Source: Nocardia pseudobrasiliensis NBRC 108224 | GTDB taxonomy: Bacteria; Actinomycetota; Actinomycetes; Mycobacteriales; Mycobacteriaceae | Reading direction: 5' to 3' | NCBI RefSeq assembly: GCF_001613105.1 | Contig: NZ_BDBS01000015.1 | Location: forward strand, 1 to 64,000 | DNA length: 64,000 nt | Part shown: piece after piece, positions 10,316-18,883 of the stretch | Numbering within the stretch: position 1 is the first letter of the stretch | Layout of the letters: the number at the start of each line of letters is the position of its first letter | Program-made: the position numbers and the translations under genes | Notes under the pieces: model-generated | What the model saw: only the letters and a program-made list of their open reading frames with translations | Told to the model about the DNA's origin: nothing | The model's database searches: none

Positions 10316-11517
10316 GCCGCGTAGTCGCGAGCCTCGACCGTACGGGCGACCTTCTGCGGCGCGCCGCCGATGAGGCCGCGCCACGGAAGGTACGGCAGCA
10401 GACGGACATTCAGGTTGCGGATGCGGATCATCGCGTTGCTCGGCGGCGCGTACCAGGCGCCGACGCCCTCGGCGAATTTCTGGCAGGCGTCGACCATGGG
10501 CCGCATCTCCCGCTCGTAGCGAGCGAAGGCGACGACGTGATCTCCTGCGGCGGCGGCCAATTCGCCCGCCAGCACATACGCGCCGACCAGCGACAGGTCC
10601 GCGCCCTGGCCCGACAGCGGTGAGGCGCAATATCCGGCGTCGCCGACCAGCGTCACCCGGCCGCGATGCCAGCTGTCCATCCGGATCTGGGCCATGGCGT
10701 CGAAGTAGAAGTCCCGCGCGGCGTCCAGATGCGACAGCAATCGCGGGACCTGCCAGCCCTGATCGGCGTACGTCTGCGCGACGATGCGCTTCTGGGCCGC
10801 GATATCGCGGTAGTCGTAGTCGAGTTCATCGCTCGCCCACGCGAAAATGGCCTTGGCTTCGGTGTTCTCGCGGGCACTGTAGGCTCCGGCGATCTTGCCC
10901 GGGGTGTTGTAGTCCTGTTCCCAGTGGTCGAGGTTCAAAAAGTTCGGGATGGTGTAGATCGAGATGTAGTAGCCCATGTGCCGGACGAATCGCGACTCGG
11001 GGCCGAAAACCAGTCCACGCGTGTGGGAGTGGACGCCGTCGGCGCCGATCACCAGGTCGAAGGTGCGTGGCGCGCCGTGGTCGAAGGTGACGTGCACGCC
11101 GTTGTCGTCCTGGGACAGTTCGGCGATGGAATCGCCGAAGATGTATTCGACATCGTCGCGGGTCGCCTCGTAGAGCACCCGCGCCAGGTCGCCGCGCTGA
11201 ATCTCGGTATCCCCGTTGGCGCCCACGCCGTTGAACACCTCGCTGCTCACGGTGGCCCGCGTCCGCCCGTCGGCATCGACGTAGGACGTACCGCGCTTAC
11301 CCGTGCTGAACTCCTGCACGCGCTCGAGCAGTCCCATCCGCCGCACCACCTCGGTCGCGGTGCCCAGCACATCGATCGCCTGCCCGCCCTCGCGCAGCGC
11401 CGGGGCCTTTTCCACAACGGTCGGGGTGAATCCGTACCGCTTCAGCCAGAAGGCGAGGGCCGGCCCCGCGATGCTCGCACCGGAGATCAGGACGTTCTGG
11501 TTCTTCATCTCAGCCAT
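10312..11517 (-). CDS. FAD-dependent (class A) monooxygenase
   Basis: 401 residues. FAD-binding features are visible: the N-terminal nucleotide motif with GASIAGPALA, the DG motif (IGADGVHSHTR) in the middle, and the GD motif (LVGDAGYCASPLSGQG) near residue 300. Such enzymes hydroxylate aromatic compounds or antibiotics (relatives include TetX and rifampicin monooxygenase). It is not a known step of steroid catabolism. It lies divergent from a TetR gene across paired direct repeats, so it is probably induced by its substrate through that regulator. A TACAGT hexamer 7 nt before the ATG at 11517 suggests a leaderless message; ATG 11508 is an alternative start. The 3' end overlaps hsaB by 4 bp. 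Confidence 0.87.
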   Translation of the reverse strand: MAEMKNQNVLISGASIAGPALAFWLKRYGFTPTVVEKAPALREGGQAIDVLGTATEVVRRMGLLERVQEFSTGKRGTSYVDADGRTRATVSSEVFNGVGANGDTEIQRGDLARVLYEATRDDVEYIFGDSIAELSQDDNGVHVTFDHGAPRTFDLVIGADGVHSHTRGLVFGPESRFVRHMGYYISIYTIPNFLNLDHWEQDYNTPGKIAGAYSARENTEAKAIFAWASDELDYDYRDIAAQKRIVAQTYADQGWQVPRLLSHLDAARDFYFDAMAQIRMDSWHRGRVTLVGDAGYCASPLSGQGADLSLVGAYVLAGELAAAAGDHVVAFARYEREMRPMVDACQKFAEGVGAWYAPPSNAMIRIRNLNVRLLPYLPWRGLIGGAPQKVARTVEARDYAA

Positions 11518-11535
11518 GCCAAGAACTGTACGAAT

Positions 11536-11580
11536 GTCTTAGGCATTTGCGCAATACTTTTGTCTAAGGCATTTGCGCTA
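11536..11580. promoter_or_regulatory. Pair of 19-bp direct repeats between the monooxygenase and TetR genes
   Basis: GTCTTAGGCATTTGCGCAA (11536-11554) and GTCTAAGGCATTTGCGCTA (11562-11580) differ at only two bases and begin 26 bp apart. They lie between the divergent promoters, the second reaching the TACCCT hexamer (11579-11584) before the TetR start. They are probably the operators of the adjacent TetR protein. Confidence 0.72.
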
Positions 11581-11591
11581 CCCTGTTCACC

Positions 11592-12146
11592 ATGGGAAAC
11601 CGCGAGGATCTACTGGCCGGCGCTCGCCACTGTCTCCTGACCAAGGGCTACGCCCGCACCACCGTGCGAGATATAGCCACCACCGCCGGGGTGAGCATGG
11701 CCGCCATCGGCTACCACTTCGGCTCGAAGGAGGCGCTACTGAACGAGGCCCTGGCCGCGGCAACCAGGGAATGGGGCGAGGAACTGTCGCGGGCCCTGGC
11801 CGAAACCGCTTCCACATCACGAGAACCCTTGCAGCACTTCACAGCCCAGTGGACAGCCATCATCGAGTCCATCACCACCCACCGAGCCGTCTGGGCGGCA
11901 ACCTTCGAATCGGCCGCCAACCCCGACCTCCGCCCCCACCTGGCCACCAACCAACCCGAGGCCCAAACCGGACTGGCCCACCTCCTCGACGGCCCCGATC
12001 AGCCCAACGATTCGACCCGCCGAATGGGCGCGATCTACCAAACCCTCCTGACGGGCCTGGCCCTCCAACACCTGATAGACCCCGCCACGGCCCCCACCGC
12101 AGAGGACCTCACCGAGGGGTTGCGCCGCATCACGCCCCCCGTGTAG
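11592..12146 (+). CDS. TetR-family regulator divergent from the FAD monooxygenase
   Basis: 184 residues. The N-terminal helix-turn-helix is at about residues 8-52 (TTVRDIATTAGVSMAAIGYHFGSKEALL), followed by a variable ligand-binding domain. It probably represses the divergent flavin monooxygenase gene and itself through the repeats at 11536-11580. The effector is unknown. TACCCT (11579-11584) lies 7 nt before the ATG and no Shine-Dalgarno sequence is seen. The stop codon sits within the inverted repeat that precedes the toxin-antitoxin module. Confidence 0.9.
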   Translation: MGNREDLLAGARHCLLTKGYARTTVRDIATTAGVSMAAIGYHFGSKEALLNEALAAATREWGEELSRALAETASTSREPLQHFTAQWTAIIESITTHRAVWAATFESAANPDLRPHLATNQPEAQTGLAHLLDGPDQPNDSTRRMGAIYQTLLTGLALQHLIDPATAPTAEDLTEGLRRITPPV

Positions 12147-12161
12147 CACAATGCGCTACAC
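12141..12161. promoter_or_regulatory. Inverted repeat before the Phd-PIN module
   Basis: GTGTAGC and GCTACAC form perfect 7-bp arms around a 7-nt centre. The repeat lies just upstream of a TACGTT hexamer (12167-12172) and the antitoxin ATG (12179). Autoregulation through such operators is usual for Phd-type antitoxins; a transcription stop for tetR is the alternative. Confidence 0.6.
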
Positions 12162-12178
12162 GGGGCTACGTTAGTGGT

Positions 12179-12454
12179 ATGAAGGTGATCAGCCAGCGGG
12201 AATTCCGCAACAACTCGGCGGCGGTCATGGACGCCGTGGAAGCCGGAGAGACATTTCGAGTCACCCGCAACGGCGTGGAGATCGCCGAGGTGCGTCCGGT
12301 CAGGCAGAAGCGTCGCCACACCGCCGAGGAACTCGTCCAGCGCCACCGCAGGCTCCCCCGCGTGGACTACGCGCAGATGCGCGCGGAGGCCGACGAGTTC
12401 TTCGGAACCGAGGACCGACTCGGCGACGATGATCCCTGGGCAGGTCGTTCGTGA
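12179..12454 (+). CDS. Phd/YefM-family antitoxin
   Basis: 91 residues. The N-terminus (MKVISQREFRNNSAAVMDAVEAGETFRVTR, split by the conserved REFRNN and AGE positions) is the DNA-binding half of a Phd/YefM antitoxin. The acidic, aromatic C-terminus (DYAQMRAEADEFF) would wrap the toxin. It overlaps the PIN toxin gene by 4 bp. TACGTT lies 6 nt before the ATG, suggesting leaderless translation. It is small and sits between a TetR gene and the hsaF operon, where M. tuberculosis has no such module. Confidence 0.88.
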   Translation: MKVISQREFRNNSAAVMDAVEAGETFRVTRNGVEIAEVRPVRQKRRHTAEELVQRHRRLPRVDYAQMRAEADEFFGTEDRLGDDDPWAGRS

Positions 12455-12855
12455 CCGACCGTCACCCGTCGGGCGTGCTGGATACCTGCGCCTATCTCGA
12501 CCTGGACATCCTCGATCCCGAATCCCTCCCGAAGCTTCCGGAGATCACGACCATCACCTTGGCGGAGCTGCACCAGGGAATCGCCGCCGCCAAGGATCCC
12601 GCGACGCGCGCGGCCCGCTCGGAGCAACTGGGAACCGCCATCGTCGAATTCGACGCCCTACCCTTCGACGACGAGGCGGCAACCCGCTACGGAACCCTCG
12701 TGGCCCTGACCATCGCAGCCAACCGCAACCCCCGACCACGACGCTTCGACCTCCTCATCGCAGCGATCGCATCAGCTCGAGGTCTACCGCTGTACACCCG
12801 CAACGCCAAAGACTTCCGCGGCCTGGAGAGCATGCTGGAAGTCGTATCGCTCTGA
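12451..12855 (+). CDS. PIN-domain ribonuclease toxin (VapC-like)
   Basis: 134 residues. The PIN acidic residues are visible: Asp11 in LDTCAYLDL, Glu in TLAELHQG near residue 39, and Asp in RRFDLLIAAIA near 99, with NAKDF near 119. VapC toxins cleave tRNA or rRNA when freed from the antitoxin. The GTG start overlaps the antitoxin stop by 4 bp, the usual coupling. It runs convergently into hsaF, with 5 nt between stops. Confidence 0.88.
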   Translation: MTDRHPSGVLDTCAYLDLDILDPESLPKLPEITTITLAELHQGIAAAKDPATRAARSEQLGTAIVEFDALPFDDEAATRYGTLVALTIAANRNPRPRRFDLLIAAIASARGLPLYTRNAKDFRGLESMLEVVSL

Positions 12856-12860
12856 CGCGG

Positions 12861-13889
12861 TCAGGACGAAACCTCGCGCTGGAGTTCCAGGGCGATATCG
12901 ATGAGCTGGTCTTCCTGCCCGCCCACCAGTTTGCGTTTGCCCGCTCGGACGAGCATTTCGGCGGCGGAGACGTGGTAGCGGGCGGCTTGGTGTTCGGCGT
13001 GTTTGAGGAAGCTGGAGTAGACGCCGGCGTAGCCCATCATGAGGGCTTGGCGGTCGAGCAGGCATTCGGTGGGCATGGCGGGGCGGACCACGTCTTCGGC
13101 GGCGTCGGCTATGGCGTAGAAGTCGATGCCGGTCTTGACGCCGAGTTTGTCGCAGACCGCCACTAGGGCCTCCACGGGAGTATTGCCCGCGCCCGCGCCG
13201 AAACGACGTGCGCTGCCGTCGATTTGGGTGGCTCCGGCGCGGATGGCGTAGATGGAGTTGGCATTGCCGAGGTCGAGGTTCTCGTGGCCGTGAAAGCCCA
13301 CCTGGGCGTCGTCGCCGAGTTCGGCGACCAGCGCGGCCACGCGGTCCGAAACCTGGTCCAGGACAAGGGCTCCGGCGGAGTCGACGACGTAGACGCATTG
13401 ACAGCCCGCGTCAGCCATGATGCGGGCCTGCCGGGCGAGCACCTCGGGGGGCTGGCTGTGCGACATCATCAGGAAGCCAACGGTCTCCAGGCCGAGCTCG
13501 CGGGCCAGACCGAAATGCTGGATGGAGACGTCGGCCTCGGTGCAGTGGGTGGCGATACGCACGATCGAGGCCCCATTGTCCTGGGAAACCTTGATGTCCT
13601 CCTTGACCCCGACGCCGGGCAGCATGAGCACCGCGATCTTCGCCTGCTTCGCGGTCCGCGCGGCGATCGTGATCAGTTCCTGCTCAGGGGTTTTGGAGAA
13701 GCCGTAGTTGAACGAGGAGCCGCCCAGACCGTCGCCGTGGGTCACCTCGATCACGGGCACTCCCGCGCCGTCGAGGGCGGCGACGATATCGCGGACCTCG
13801 GTCGCGGTGAACTGATGACGCTTGTGATGGGATCCGTCGCGCAGCGAGGTGTCGGTGACGCGGATGTCGATTTCTGATGAGTACGGCAT
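12861..13889 (-). CDS. hsaF: 4-hydroxy-2-oxoacid aldolase
   Basis: 342 residues of the DmpG/BphI HMGL-like family. The metal and active-site residues Arg17, Asp18 and His21 (LRDGSHH) are present, as is the HGH pair in [13 protein letters not shown]. It cleaves 4-hydroxy-2-oxohexanoate to pyruvate and propanal, the aldehyde being channelled to HsaG. It is last in hsaE-hsaG-hsaF, 11 nt after hsaG. Confidence 0.95.
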   Translation of the reverse strand: MPYSSEIDIRVTDTSLRDGSHHKRHQFTATEVRDIVAALDGAGVPVIEVTHGDGLGGSSFNYGFSKTPEQELITIAARTAKQAKIAVLMLPGVGVKEDIKVSQDNGASIVRIATHCTEADVSIQHFGLARELGLETVGFLMMSHSQPPEVLARQARIMADAGCQCVYVVDSAGALVLDQVSDRVAALVAELGDDAQVGFHGHENLDLGNANSIYAIRAGATQIDGSARRFGAGAGNTPVEALVAVCDKLGVKTGIDFYAIADAAEDVVRPAMPTECLLDRQALMMGYAGVYSSFLKHAEHQAARYHVSAAEMLVRAGKRKLVGGQEDQLIDIALELQREVSS

Positions 13890-13900
13890 ATTCGGTCCTC

Positions 13901-14812
13901 CTATACCCGGGCCGAGACGATCTGATCGGCGACGACCTCGCCGACCCGAGTGGCGGCGGCGGTCATGATGTCGAGATTCCCGGCATACGGCGGCAGGAAA
14001 TCCCCGGCCCCCTCCACCTCCACGAACACCGAAACCCGCGCCAGCCCACCGGAAACCACGCTCGGCTCGTCGAACTGCGGCTCGTTGAGCAGCCGGTACC
14101 CGGGCACGTACTGCTGGATGTCGGCGACCATCCGATGGATCGACTCCGCGATCGCGCCCGTATCGGCATCGTCGGGAATCGCGCAGAAGATGGTGTCGCG
14201 CATGATCATCGGCGGCTCGGCCGGATTCAGGATGATGATCGCCTTACCCCGCGCCGCCCCGCCGATGGTCTCCACGCCCCGGCTGGTGGTCTTGGTGAAC
14301 TCATCGATATTGGCCCGCGTGCCCGGCCCGGCCGACACCGAGGACACCGACGCGACGATCTCGGCATACGACACCTCGACCACGCGCGAGACCGCCGCCA
14401 CGATCGGAATCGTCGCCTGCCCACCGCAGGTGATCATATTGACGTTCGGCGCGTCCAGATTCGCGTCCAGATTCACCGGCGGCACCACCGCGGGCCCGAC
14501 GGCCGCGGGCGTCAGATCCACCGCCCGAATCCCCGCCTCGGCGTAGCGCGGCGCGGCGTCGCGATGCACATAGGCCGAGGTCGCCTCGAAGATCAGCTCC
14601 GGCAGCTCGGACTGCCCGAGCAGCCAGTCCACCCCCTCGTGCGAGGTCTCCAGCCCGAGCCCGGCCGCGCGCTTCAAACCCTCACTGGCCGGATCGATCC
14701 CGATCATCCACCGCGGTTCGATCTTGTCCGAACGCAGCAGCTTGTACAGCAGATCGGTACTGATATTGCCGGAGCCGACAATGGCGGCCGCGACCTTTCC
14801 GTTGACAGGCAC
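13901..14812 (-). CDS. hsaG: Acylating aldehyde dehydrogenase
   Basis: 303 residues, DmpF/BphJ family. NAD-binding motif GSGNIST is at 13-19 and the catalytic Cys129 is in MITCGGQ. It converts propanal and CoA to propionyl-CoA, forming a complex with HsaF. The gene lies between hsaE (9 nt) and hsaF (11 nt) in one operon. Confidence 0.95.
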   Translation of the reverse strand: MPVNGKVAAAIVGSGNISTDLLYKLLRSDKIEPRWMIGIDPASEGLKRAAGLGLETSHEGVDWLLGQSELPELIFEATSAYVHRDAAPRYAEAGIRAVDLTPAAVGPAVVPPVNLDANLDAPNVNMITCGGQATIPIVAAVSRVVEVSYAEIVASVSSVSAGPGTRANIDEFTKTTSRGVETIGGAARGKAIIILNPAEPPMIMRDTIFCAIPDDADTGAIAESIHRMVADIQQYVPGYRLLNEPQFDEPSVVSGGLARVSVFVEVEGAGDFLPPYAGNLDIMTAAATRVGEVVADQIVSARV

Positions 14813-14821
14813 AGATGCTCC

Positions 14822-15613
14822 TCAGCTGAATTCCAAACGGACGGAACCGAGCCCGGTGAACTCGGCATGGAAGGCGTCACCCGGCCGGGCATCGATCGCG
14901 CGCGTACACGAACCGGGTAGCACGATGTCCCCGGCCCGCAACCGCACCCCGAACGAGGCCACCTTGCGCGCCAGCCACGCCACCGCGATCGTCGGATCCC
15001 CGAGCACCGCGTCACTGCGCCCCTCGGCGACCACCTCACCATTGCGGGTCAATCGAGCGTCGATCCCGGTGATATCCAACAACTCCGGGCGCACCCGCTC
15101 GGGCCCGAGCACCCAGCCCGCCGAGGACGCGTTGTCGGCGATGGTGTCGCAGAGCGCGATCTTCCAGTCCGTGATGCGGGTATCGATGAGCTCGATCGCG
15201 GGCGCGTAGGCGACGGTCGCGGCCAGCACATCGGCCTCGGTGCAGTCCTCGCCGGGCAGATCCGCCCCCAGGACGAATCCGACCTCCACCTCCACCCGCG
15301 GATACAGATATCGCGAGGCGGGCACCGGCTGGTCCTCGAATACCTGCATCTCGGCGAGCAGATGTCCGTAATCCGGCTCGTCGACCCCCATCATCTGCTG
15401 CATCGCCTTCGACGACAGGCCCACCTTGTGCCCGACGATCCGCGCTCCGCCCTCGACCCGACGCCGAATATTGATCAGCTGGATCTCGTAGGCGTCGACG
15501 ACATCGATCTCCGGATACCCGACGACCAGCGGATCGATCGACACCCGGTCCCGCTCGGCGGCCGCGAGCCGATCCGCCAGTTCACTCCGTACCGCATCCG
15601 ACAGCACGCTCAT
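14822..15613 (-). CDS. hsaE: 2-hydroxyhexa-2,4-dienoate hydratase
   Basis: 263 residues, fumarylacetoacetate-hydrolase-like hydratase family (DmpE/MhpD type). Typical segments are GHKVGLSS near residue 62, an acidic VEVEVGFVLG stretch near 109-118, and LPGSC toward the C-terminus. It hydrates the dienoate released by HsaD to 4-hydroxy-2-oxohexanoate. It is first of hsaEGF; a KstR-like site starts 20 bp upstream. Confidence 0.94.
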   Translation of the reverse strand: MSVLSDAVRSELADRLAAAERDRVSIDPLVVGYPEIDVVDAYEIQLINIRRRVEGGARIVGHKVGLSSKAMQQMMGVDEPDYGHLLAEMQVFEDQPVPASRYLYPRVEVEVGFVLGADLPGEDCTEADVLAATVAYAPAIELIDTRITDWKIALCDTIADNASSAGWVLGPERVRPELLDITGIDARLTRNGEVVAEGRSDAVLGDPTIAVAWLARKVASFGVRLRAGDIVLPGSCTRAIDARPGDAFHAEFTGLGSVRLEFS

Positions 15614-15632
15614 TCCCTTCCGCCAGGGAAAC

Positions 15633-15646
15633 TGTAACGAGTTTTC
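15633..15646. promoter_or_regulatory. Probable KstR operator at the hsaE promoter
   Basis: TGTAACGAGTTTTC fits TnnAACnnGTTnnA except for the last fixed base. It is placed between hsaE and kstD, nearer hsaE. Confidence 0.72.
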
Positions 15647-15710
15647 CTGCGAGTTCTCGCTCCAGCAGTCCCATCTGCCAGATCAATATAGACCGAACCT
15701 GGCCCGATTC

Positions 15711-15724
15711 TATAACGTGTTCTA
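15711..15724. promoter_or_regulatory. KstR operator overlapping the kstD start region
   Basis: TATAACGTGTTCTA matches all fixed positions of the KstR motif. Its first six bases (TATAAC) also look like a -10 element, 9 nt before the kstD ATG. Bound repressor would block polymerase directly. Confidence 0.85.
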
Positions 15725-15725
15725 C

Positions 15726-17426
15726 ATGAGTGATCGGGAATACGATGTGGTGGTGGTCGGCAGTGGCGCCGCCGGAATGACGGCCGCCCTCACCGCCGCA
15801 CATCACGGCCTGCGCGTGGTGATCCTGGAGAAGGCCGCGCACTACGGCGGGTCGACCGCGCGCAGTGGCGGCGGCGTATGGATCCCCGGCAACAAGGCGC
15901 TGCTCGCGTCGGGGCGTCCCGATGACCGGGAAGCGGCACGCACCTACCTGTACAGCATCATCGGCGACGCCGTGCCCAAGGAGCGGATCGATACCTATAT
16001 CGATCGCGGCGCGGAGGCGCTGGGCTTCGTCCTCGATCACAGCGCGCTGAAACTGCGCTGGGTCCCCGGTTACCCCGACTACTACCCGGAGGCGCCCGGC
16101 GGCGCACCGCTGGGCCGCTCGTGCGAGCCGAAACCGTTCGACGCCATGGTGCTCGGCGAGGAGCGGTTCAAACTGGAACCCCCCTACGCCAAGGCCCCGC
16201 TGAACGTCGTGACCACCCAGGCCGACTTCGTCCGTCTGAGCATGATTCGCCGCCACCCCAAGGGCATGTTGCGCGCGCTGCGGGTCGGCGCGCGCACCTA
16301 CTGGGCCAAGGCCACCCGCAAACATCTGCTGGGTATGGGCCAGGCCATCATCGCGGGTATGCGCAAGGGCCTGCTCGACGCGAATGTCCCTGTGCTGCTG
16401 GAGACTCCGCTGACCGGCCTGGTGGTCGAGAACGGCCGCGTGGTCGGCGTCGAGGCCACTTCGAACGGCGAGCCGGTCACCTTCCGCGCCCGCTACGGCG
16501 TGATCCTCGGCGCGGGCGGCTTCGAGCACAACGCCGATATGCGGCACAAGTATCAGCGCGAACCCATCGGCACCGAATGGACCACCGGCGCGAAGGCCAA
16601 TACCGGCGACGGCATCCGCGCGGGCCAGGAACTCGGTGCGGCCGTTGCCTTCATGGAGGACGCCTGGTGGGGCCCGACCGTCTTCCGCGGCAGCCGCCCG
16701 TGGTTCTGCCTGGCCGAACGCAATCTGCCGGGCGGACTCATCGTCGACGTGCACGGTAAGCGGTTCTTCAACGAATGCCTGCCCTATGTCGAGGCCGTAC
16801 ACAAGATGTACGGCGGCGAATTCGGCCAGGGCACGGGCCCGGGCGAGCACGTACCCGCCTGGCTGGTCTTCGATCAGCGCTACCGCAACCGCTACATCTT
16901 CGCCACTTTGCAACCGGGACAACGGTTCCCGAAGCGCTGGCTGGAAAACGACAATATCGTCCAGGCCCCGACGCTGGCCGAACTGGCCGCGAAAATCGGT
17001 GTGCCGGAACAGAGTCTGACCGACACCGTGCGGCGCTTCAACGGCTTCGCCGAAACCGGCGTCGACGAGGATTTCGGCCGCGGCGACAGCGCCTACGACC
17101 GCTACTACGGCGATCCCACGGTCAAACCGAATCCGTGCCTGGCCGGACTTGTACAGGGACCCTACTACGCCGCCAAGATGTTCCCCGGCGATCTGGGCAC
17201 CAAGGGCGGCCTGGTCACCGATACGGCCGGGCGGGTGCTGCGCGAGGACGAATCGGTCATCGACGGCCTCTACGCCGCGGGCAATACCTCCGCCCCGGTC
17301 ATGGGCCACACCTACGCCGGTCCGGGCGCGACCATCGGACCCGCGATCACATTCGGATATCTCGCCGTACTGGATATCGTCGAGCGCGCGCGCCGCGAGC
17401 CGGTGTCCAGCGCCGCGGACAACTGA
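15726..17426 (+). CDS. kstD: 3-ketosteroid delta-1-dehydrogenase
   Basis: 566 residues, FAD-dependent. The dinucleotide motif GSGAAG is at 12-17, followed by ALTAAHHGLRVVILEK. The C-terminal AGNTSAPVMGHTYAGPGATIGPA signature of this family is seen in two halves near residues 520-545. It introduces the 1,2 double bond in ring A. With KshA this makes the unstable 9-hydroxy-1,4-diene that opens to 3-HSA. I chose the ATG at 15726; a GTG at 15717 is in frame but lies inside the operator. It is followed by the hsd4B-like gene 10 nt later. Confidence 0.95.
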   Translation: MSDREYDVVVVGSGAAGMTAALTAAHHGLRVVILEKAAHYGGSTARSGGGVWIPGNKALLASGRPDDREAARTYLYSIIGDAVPKERIDTYIDRGAEALGFVLDHSALKLRWVPGYPDYYPEAPGGAPLGRSCEPKPFDAMVLGEERFKLEPPYAKAPLNVVTTQADFVRLSMIRRHPKGMLRALRVGARTYWAKATRKHLLGMGQAIIAGMRKGLLDANVPVLLETPLTGLVVENGRVVGVEATSNGEPVTFRARYGVILGAGGFEHNADMRHKYQREPIGTEWTTGAKANTGDGIRAGQELGAAVAFMEDAWWGPTVFRGSRPWFCLAERNLPGGLIVDVHGKRFFNECLPYVEAVHKMYGGEFGQGTGPGEHVPAWLVFDQRYRNRYIFATLQPGQRFPKRWLENDNIVQAPTLAELAAKIGVPEQSLTDTVRRFNGFAETGVDEDFGRGDSAYDRYYGDPTVKPNPCLAGLVQGPYYAAKMFPGDLGTKGGLVTDTAGRVLREDESVIDGLYAAGNTSAPVMGHTYAGPGATIGPAITFGYLAVLDIVERARREPVSSAADN

Positions 17427-17436
17427 GGAGGACACT

Positions 17437-18300
17437 GTGCCGATCGATCCGAAAATCGCACTGGGAGCCACGCTTCCGGGCCAGAAGTTCGCCTGGTCGC
17501 CGTCGGATGTGCAGCTGTATCACCTCGGCCTCGGCGCGGGTGCGCGCTGGACCGACCCGGCCGAACTGCGCTATCTCGACGACCGCTCGCCACAGGTGCT
17601 GCCGACCTTCGCCACCGTCGCTGCCACGCTGCGCGCGACCGAGGCGCCGCGGGTGAGTATGCCCGGCGTGGAGATCGACCTGGCGAAGGTCGTACACGCC
17701 AGTCAGGAGGTTGTGGTGCATCGGCCGATCCCGGCCGAGGGCAAGGCGTCGAGCACCGGGCGGATCAGCGAGCTGTGGGACAAGGGTTCGGCCGCGGTGG
17801 TCGTGCAGGAGACCGCGGTCACCGGCTCCGACGGACAGCCGCTGTGGACGGCCCGCTCGTCGATCTTCGCCAAGGGCGAGGGCGGTTTCGGCGGCGAGCG
17901 CGGGCCGAGCACCCGCTCCGAATTGCCCGATCGCGCACCGGATTTCGATGTGACCACGCCGACACTGCCGCAGCAGGCGCTGCTCTACCGCATGTGCGGA
18001 GACCGCAATCCGCTGCATTCGGATCCCGAATTCGCCCATGACGCGGGCTTTCCCGATCCCATTCTGCACGGGCTGTGCACCTACGGAATCGTCTGCAAGA
18101 CGGCCGTGGATACGGTGCTCGGCTCGGATGCCGCCCGGGTCACCGGCTTTCGCGCGCGGTTCGCGGGCGTGCTCTATCCGGGCGAGTCGATCCGCTCACG
18201 GATGTGGCTGGGTACGGGTGAGGTGCATATCGCCGCATCGGTTCCCGAGCGCGAACACGCGCCCGTACTCGCCGATGTGCGATTGACCTTCAGTTCCTGA
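17437..18300 (+). CDS. hsd4B: Double hot-dog MaoC-type enoyl-CoA hydratase (Hsd4B-like)
   Basis: 287 residues. Two hot-dog halves are present, and the C-terminal one carries the hydratase Asp/His motif (GDRNPLHSD near residue 188). The order kstD then this gene matches M. tuberculosis Rv3537-Rv3538. The family hydrates an enoyl-CoA during beta-oxidation of the sterol side chain; the exact intermediate is not readable here. GAGGAGG precedes the GTG start at good spacing, and the gap from kstD is 10 nt, so they form an operon. Confidence 0.88.
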   Translation: MPIDPKIALGATLPGQKFAWSPSDVQLYHLGLGAGARWTDPAELRYLDDRSPQVLPTFATVAATLRATEAPRVSMPGVEIDLAKVVHASQEVVVHRPIPAEGKASSTGRISELWDKGSAAVVVQETAVTGSDGQPLWTARSSIFAKGEGGFGGERGPSTRSELPDRAPDFDVTTPTLPQQALLYRMCGDRNPLHSDPEFAHDAGFPDPILHGLCTYGIVCKTAVDTVLGSDAARVTGFRARFAGVLYPGESIRSRMWLGTGEVHIAASVPEREHAPVLADVRLTFSS

Positions 18301-18315
18301 TCGAGAGGCGGCGAT

Positions 18316-18393
18316 TCACTCCGGGAAGCCGGTCGCGAACAGAATCGCGATGGCGACGGAACAGGCGACGGCGACAACCGGGATAATCCACAT
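18316..18393 (-). CDS. 25-residue single-span membrane peptide
   Basis: A short frame of 25 codons plus stop, too small for routine gene calling. The peptide (MWIIPVVAVACSVAIAILFA then TGFPE) is one hydrophobic helix, similar in size to KdpF-like or other regulatory membrane peptides, but no kdp genes are near. Support for a real gene comes from upstream: a perfect 9-bp-arm palindrome ends 7 bp before the ATG and contains TAGTAT, a -10-like hexamer exactly 7 nt before the ATG on this strand. That fits a repressed leaderless message. It ends 15 bp from the convergent hsd4B stop. Function unknown. Confidence 0.55.
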   Translation of the reverse strand: MWIIPVVAVACSVAIAILFATGFPE

Positions 18394-18399
18394 GCGCCG

Positions 18400-18420
18400 A
18401 ATACTACACAATGTAGTATT
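18400..18420. promoter_or_regulatory. BlaI/MecI-like palindromic operator
   Basis: AATACTACA-CAA-TGTAGTATT, perfect 9-bp arms with a 3-nt centre. The TACTACA/TGTAGTA arms are the hallmark of BlaI/MecI/CopY-family operators. It overlaps the presumed -10 of the 25-residue peptide gene. No BlaI-type gene is in the window, so the regulator would act from elsewhere. Confidence 0.8.
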
Positions 18421-18439
18421 ACGTCCAGTCGTCACAACC

Positions 18440-18883
18440 CTACTGGTCGTCCGACCGGTCTATTCGTTCGGGTACCACTCCGTGCACCACGAGCGCGTAG
18501 ACCAGGATCAGCAGAACCGGCGCAACCAGCGGTAACCAGGCCAAACGCATCGGAACCAGGCTCGCCGCCGCAGCCGCGGCCGCCGCGATCAGCGCGCCCG
18601 CCACAGACGGCACTGTGGTAGGAACCACACCCTTCGGAGCGCGGACGGTCGCGGTATTGAGCAGATAGGTCGTCGCGACCACGCCGGTCGCGGCGGCCAC
18701 CGCGGCGCCGGTGTCGTCCCAGGCCACCGCGGCCAGCGCCACCAGCACCGCGCCCACCGCGGCGATCCGCCACCACCAGCCCGCCACCACGAGGATCAGC
18801 GCGGGTATCGCCGCCCACGGCAGCACGATCGCCACGGCCGCGGTGAGCAGCAGACCGGACAGCACGGCGAGGAATCGGGTCAT
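18440..18883 (-). CDS. Membrane protein, last gene of the MoxR-DUF58 operon
   Basis: 147 residues, with four or five hydrophobic helices spread through the chain and very Ala/Val/Leu-rich. No motif is recognised. It overlaps the DUF58 gene by 4 bp, so it belongs to the same transcript. It probably acts with the MoxR chaperone system in the membrane, which is inference from context only. Confidence 0.8.
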   Translation of the reverse strand: MTRFLAVLSGLLLTAAVAIVLPWAAIPALILVVAGWWWRIAAVGAVLVALAAVAWDDTGAAVAAATGVVATTYLLNTATVRAPKGVVPTTVPSVAGALIAAAAAAAASLVPMRLAWLPLVAPVLLILVYALVVHGVVPERIDRSDDQ

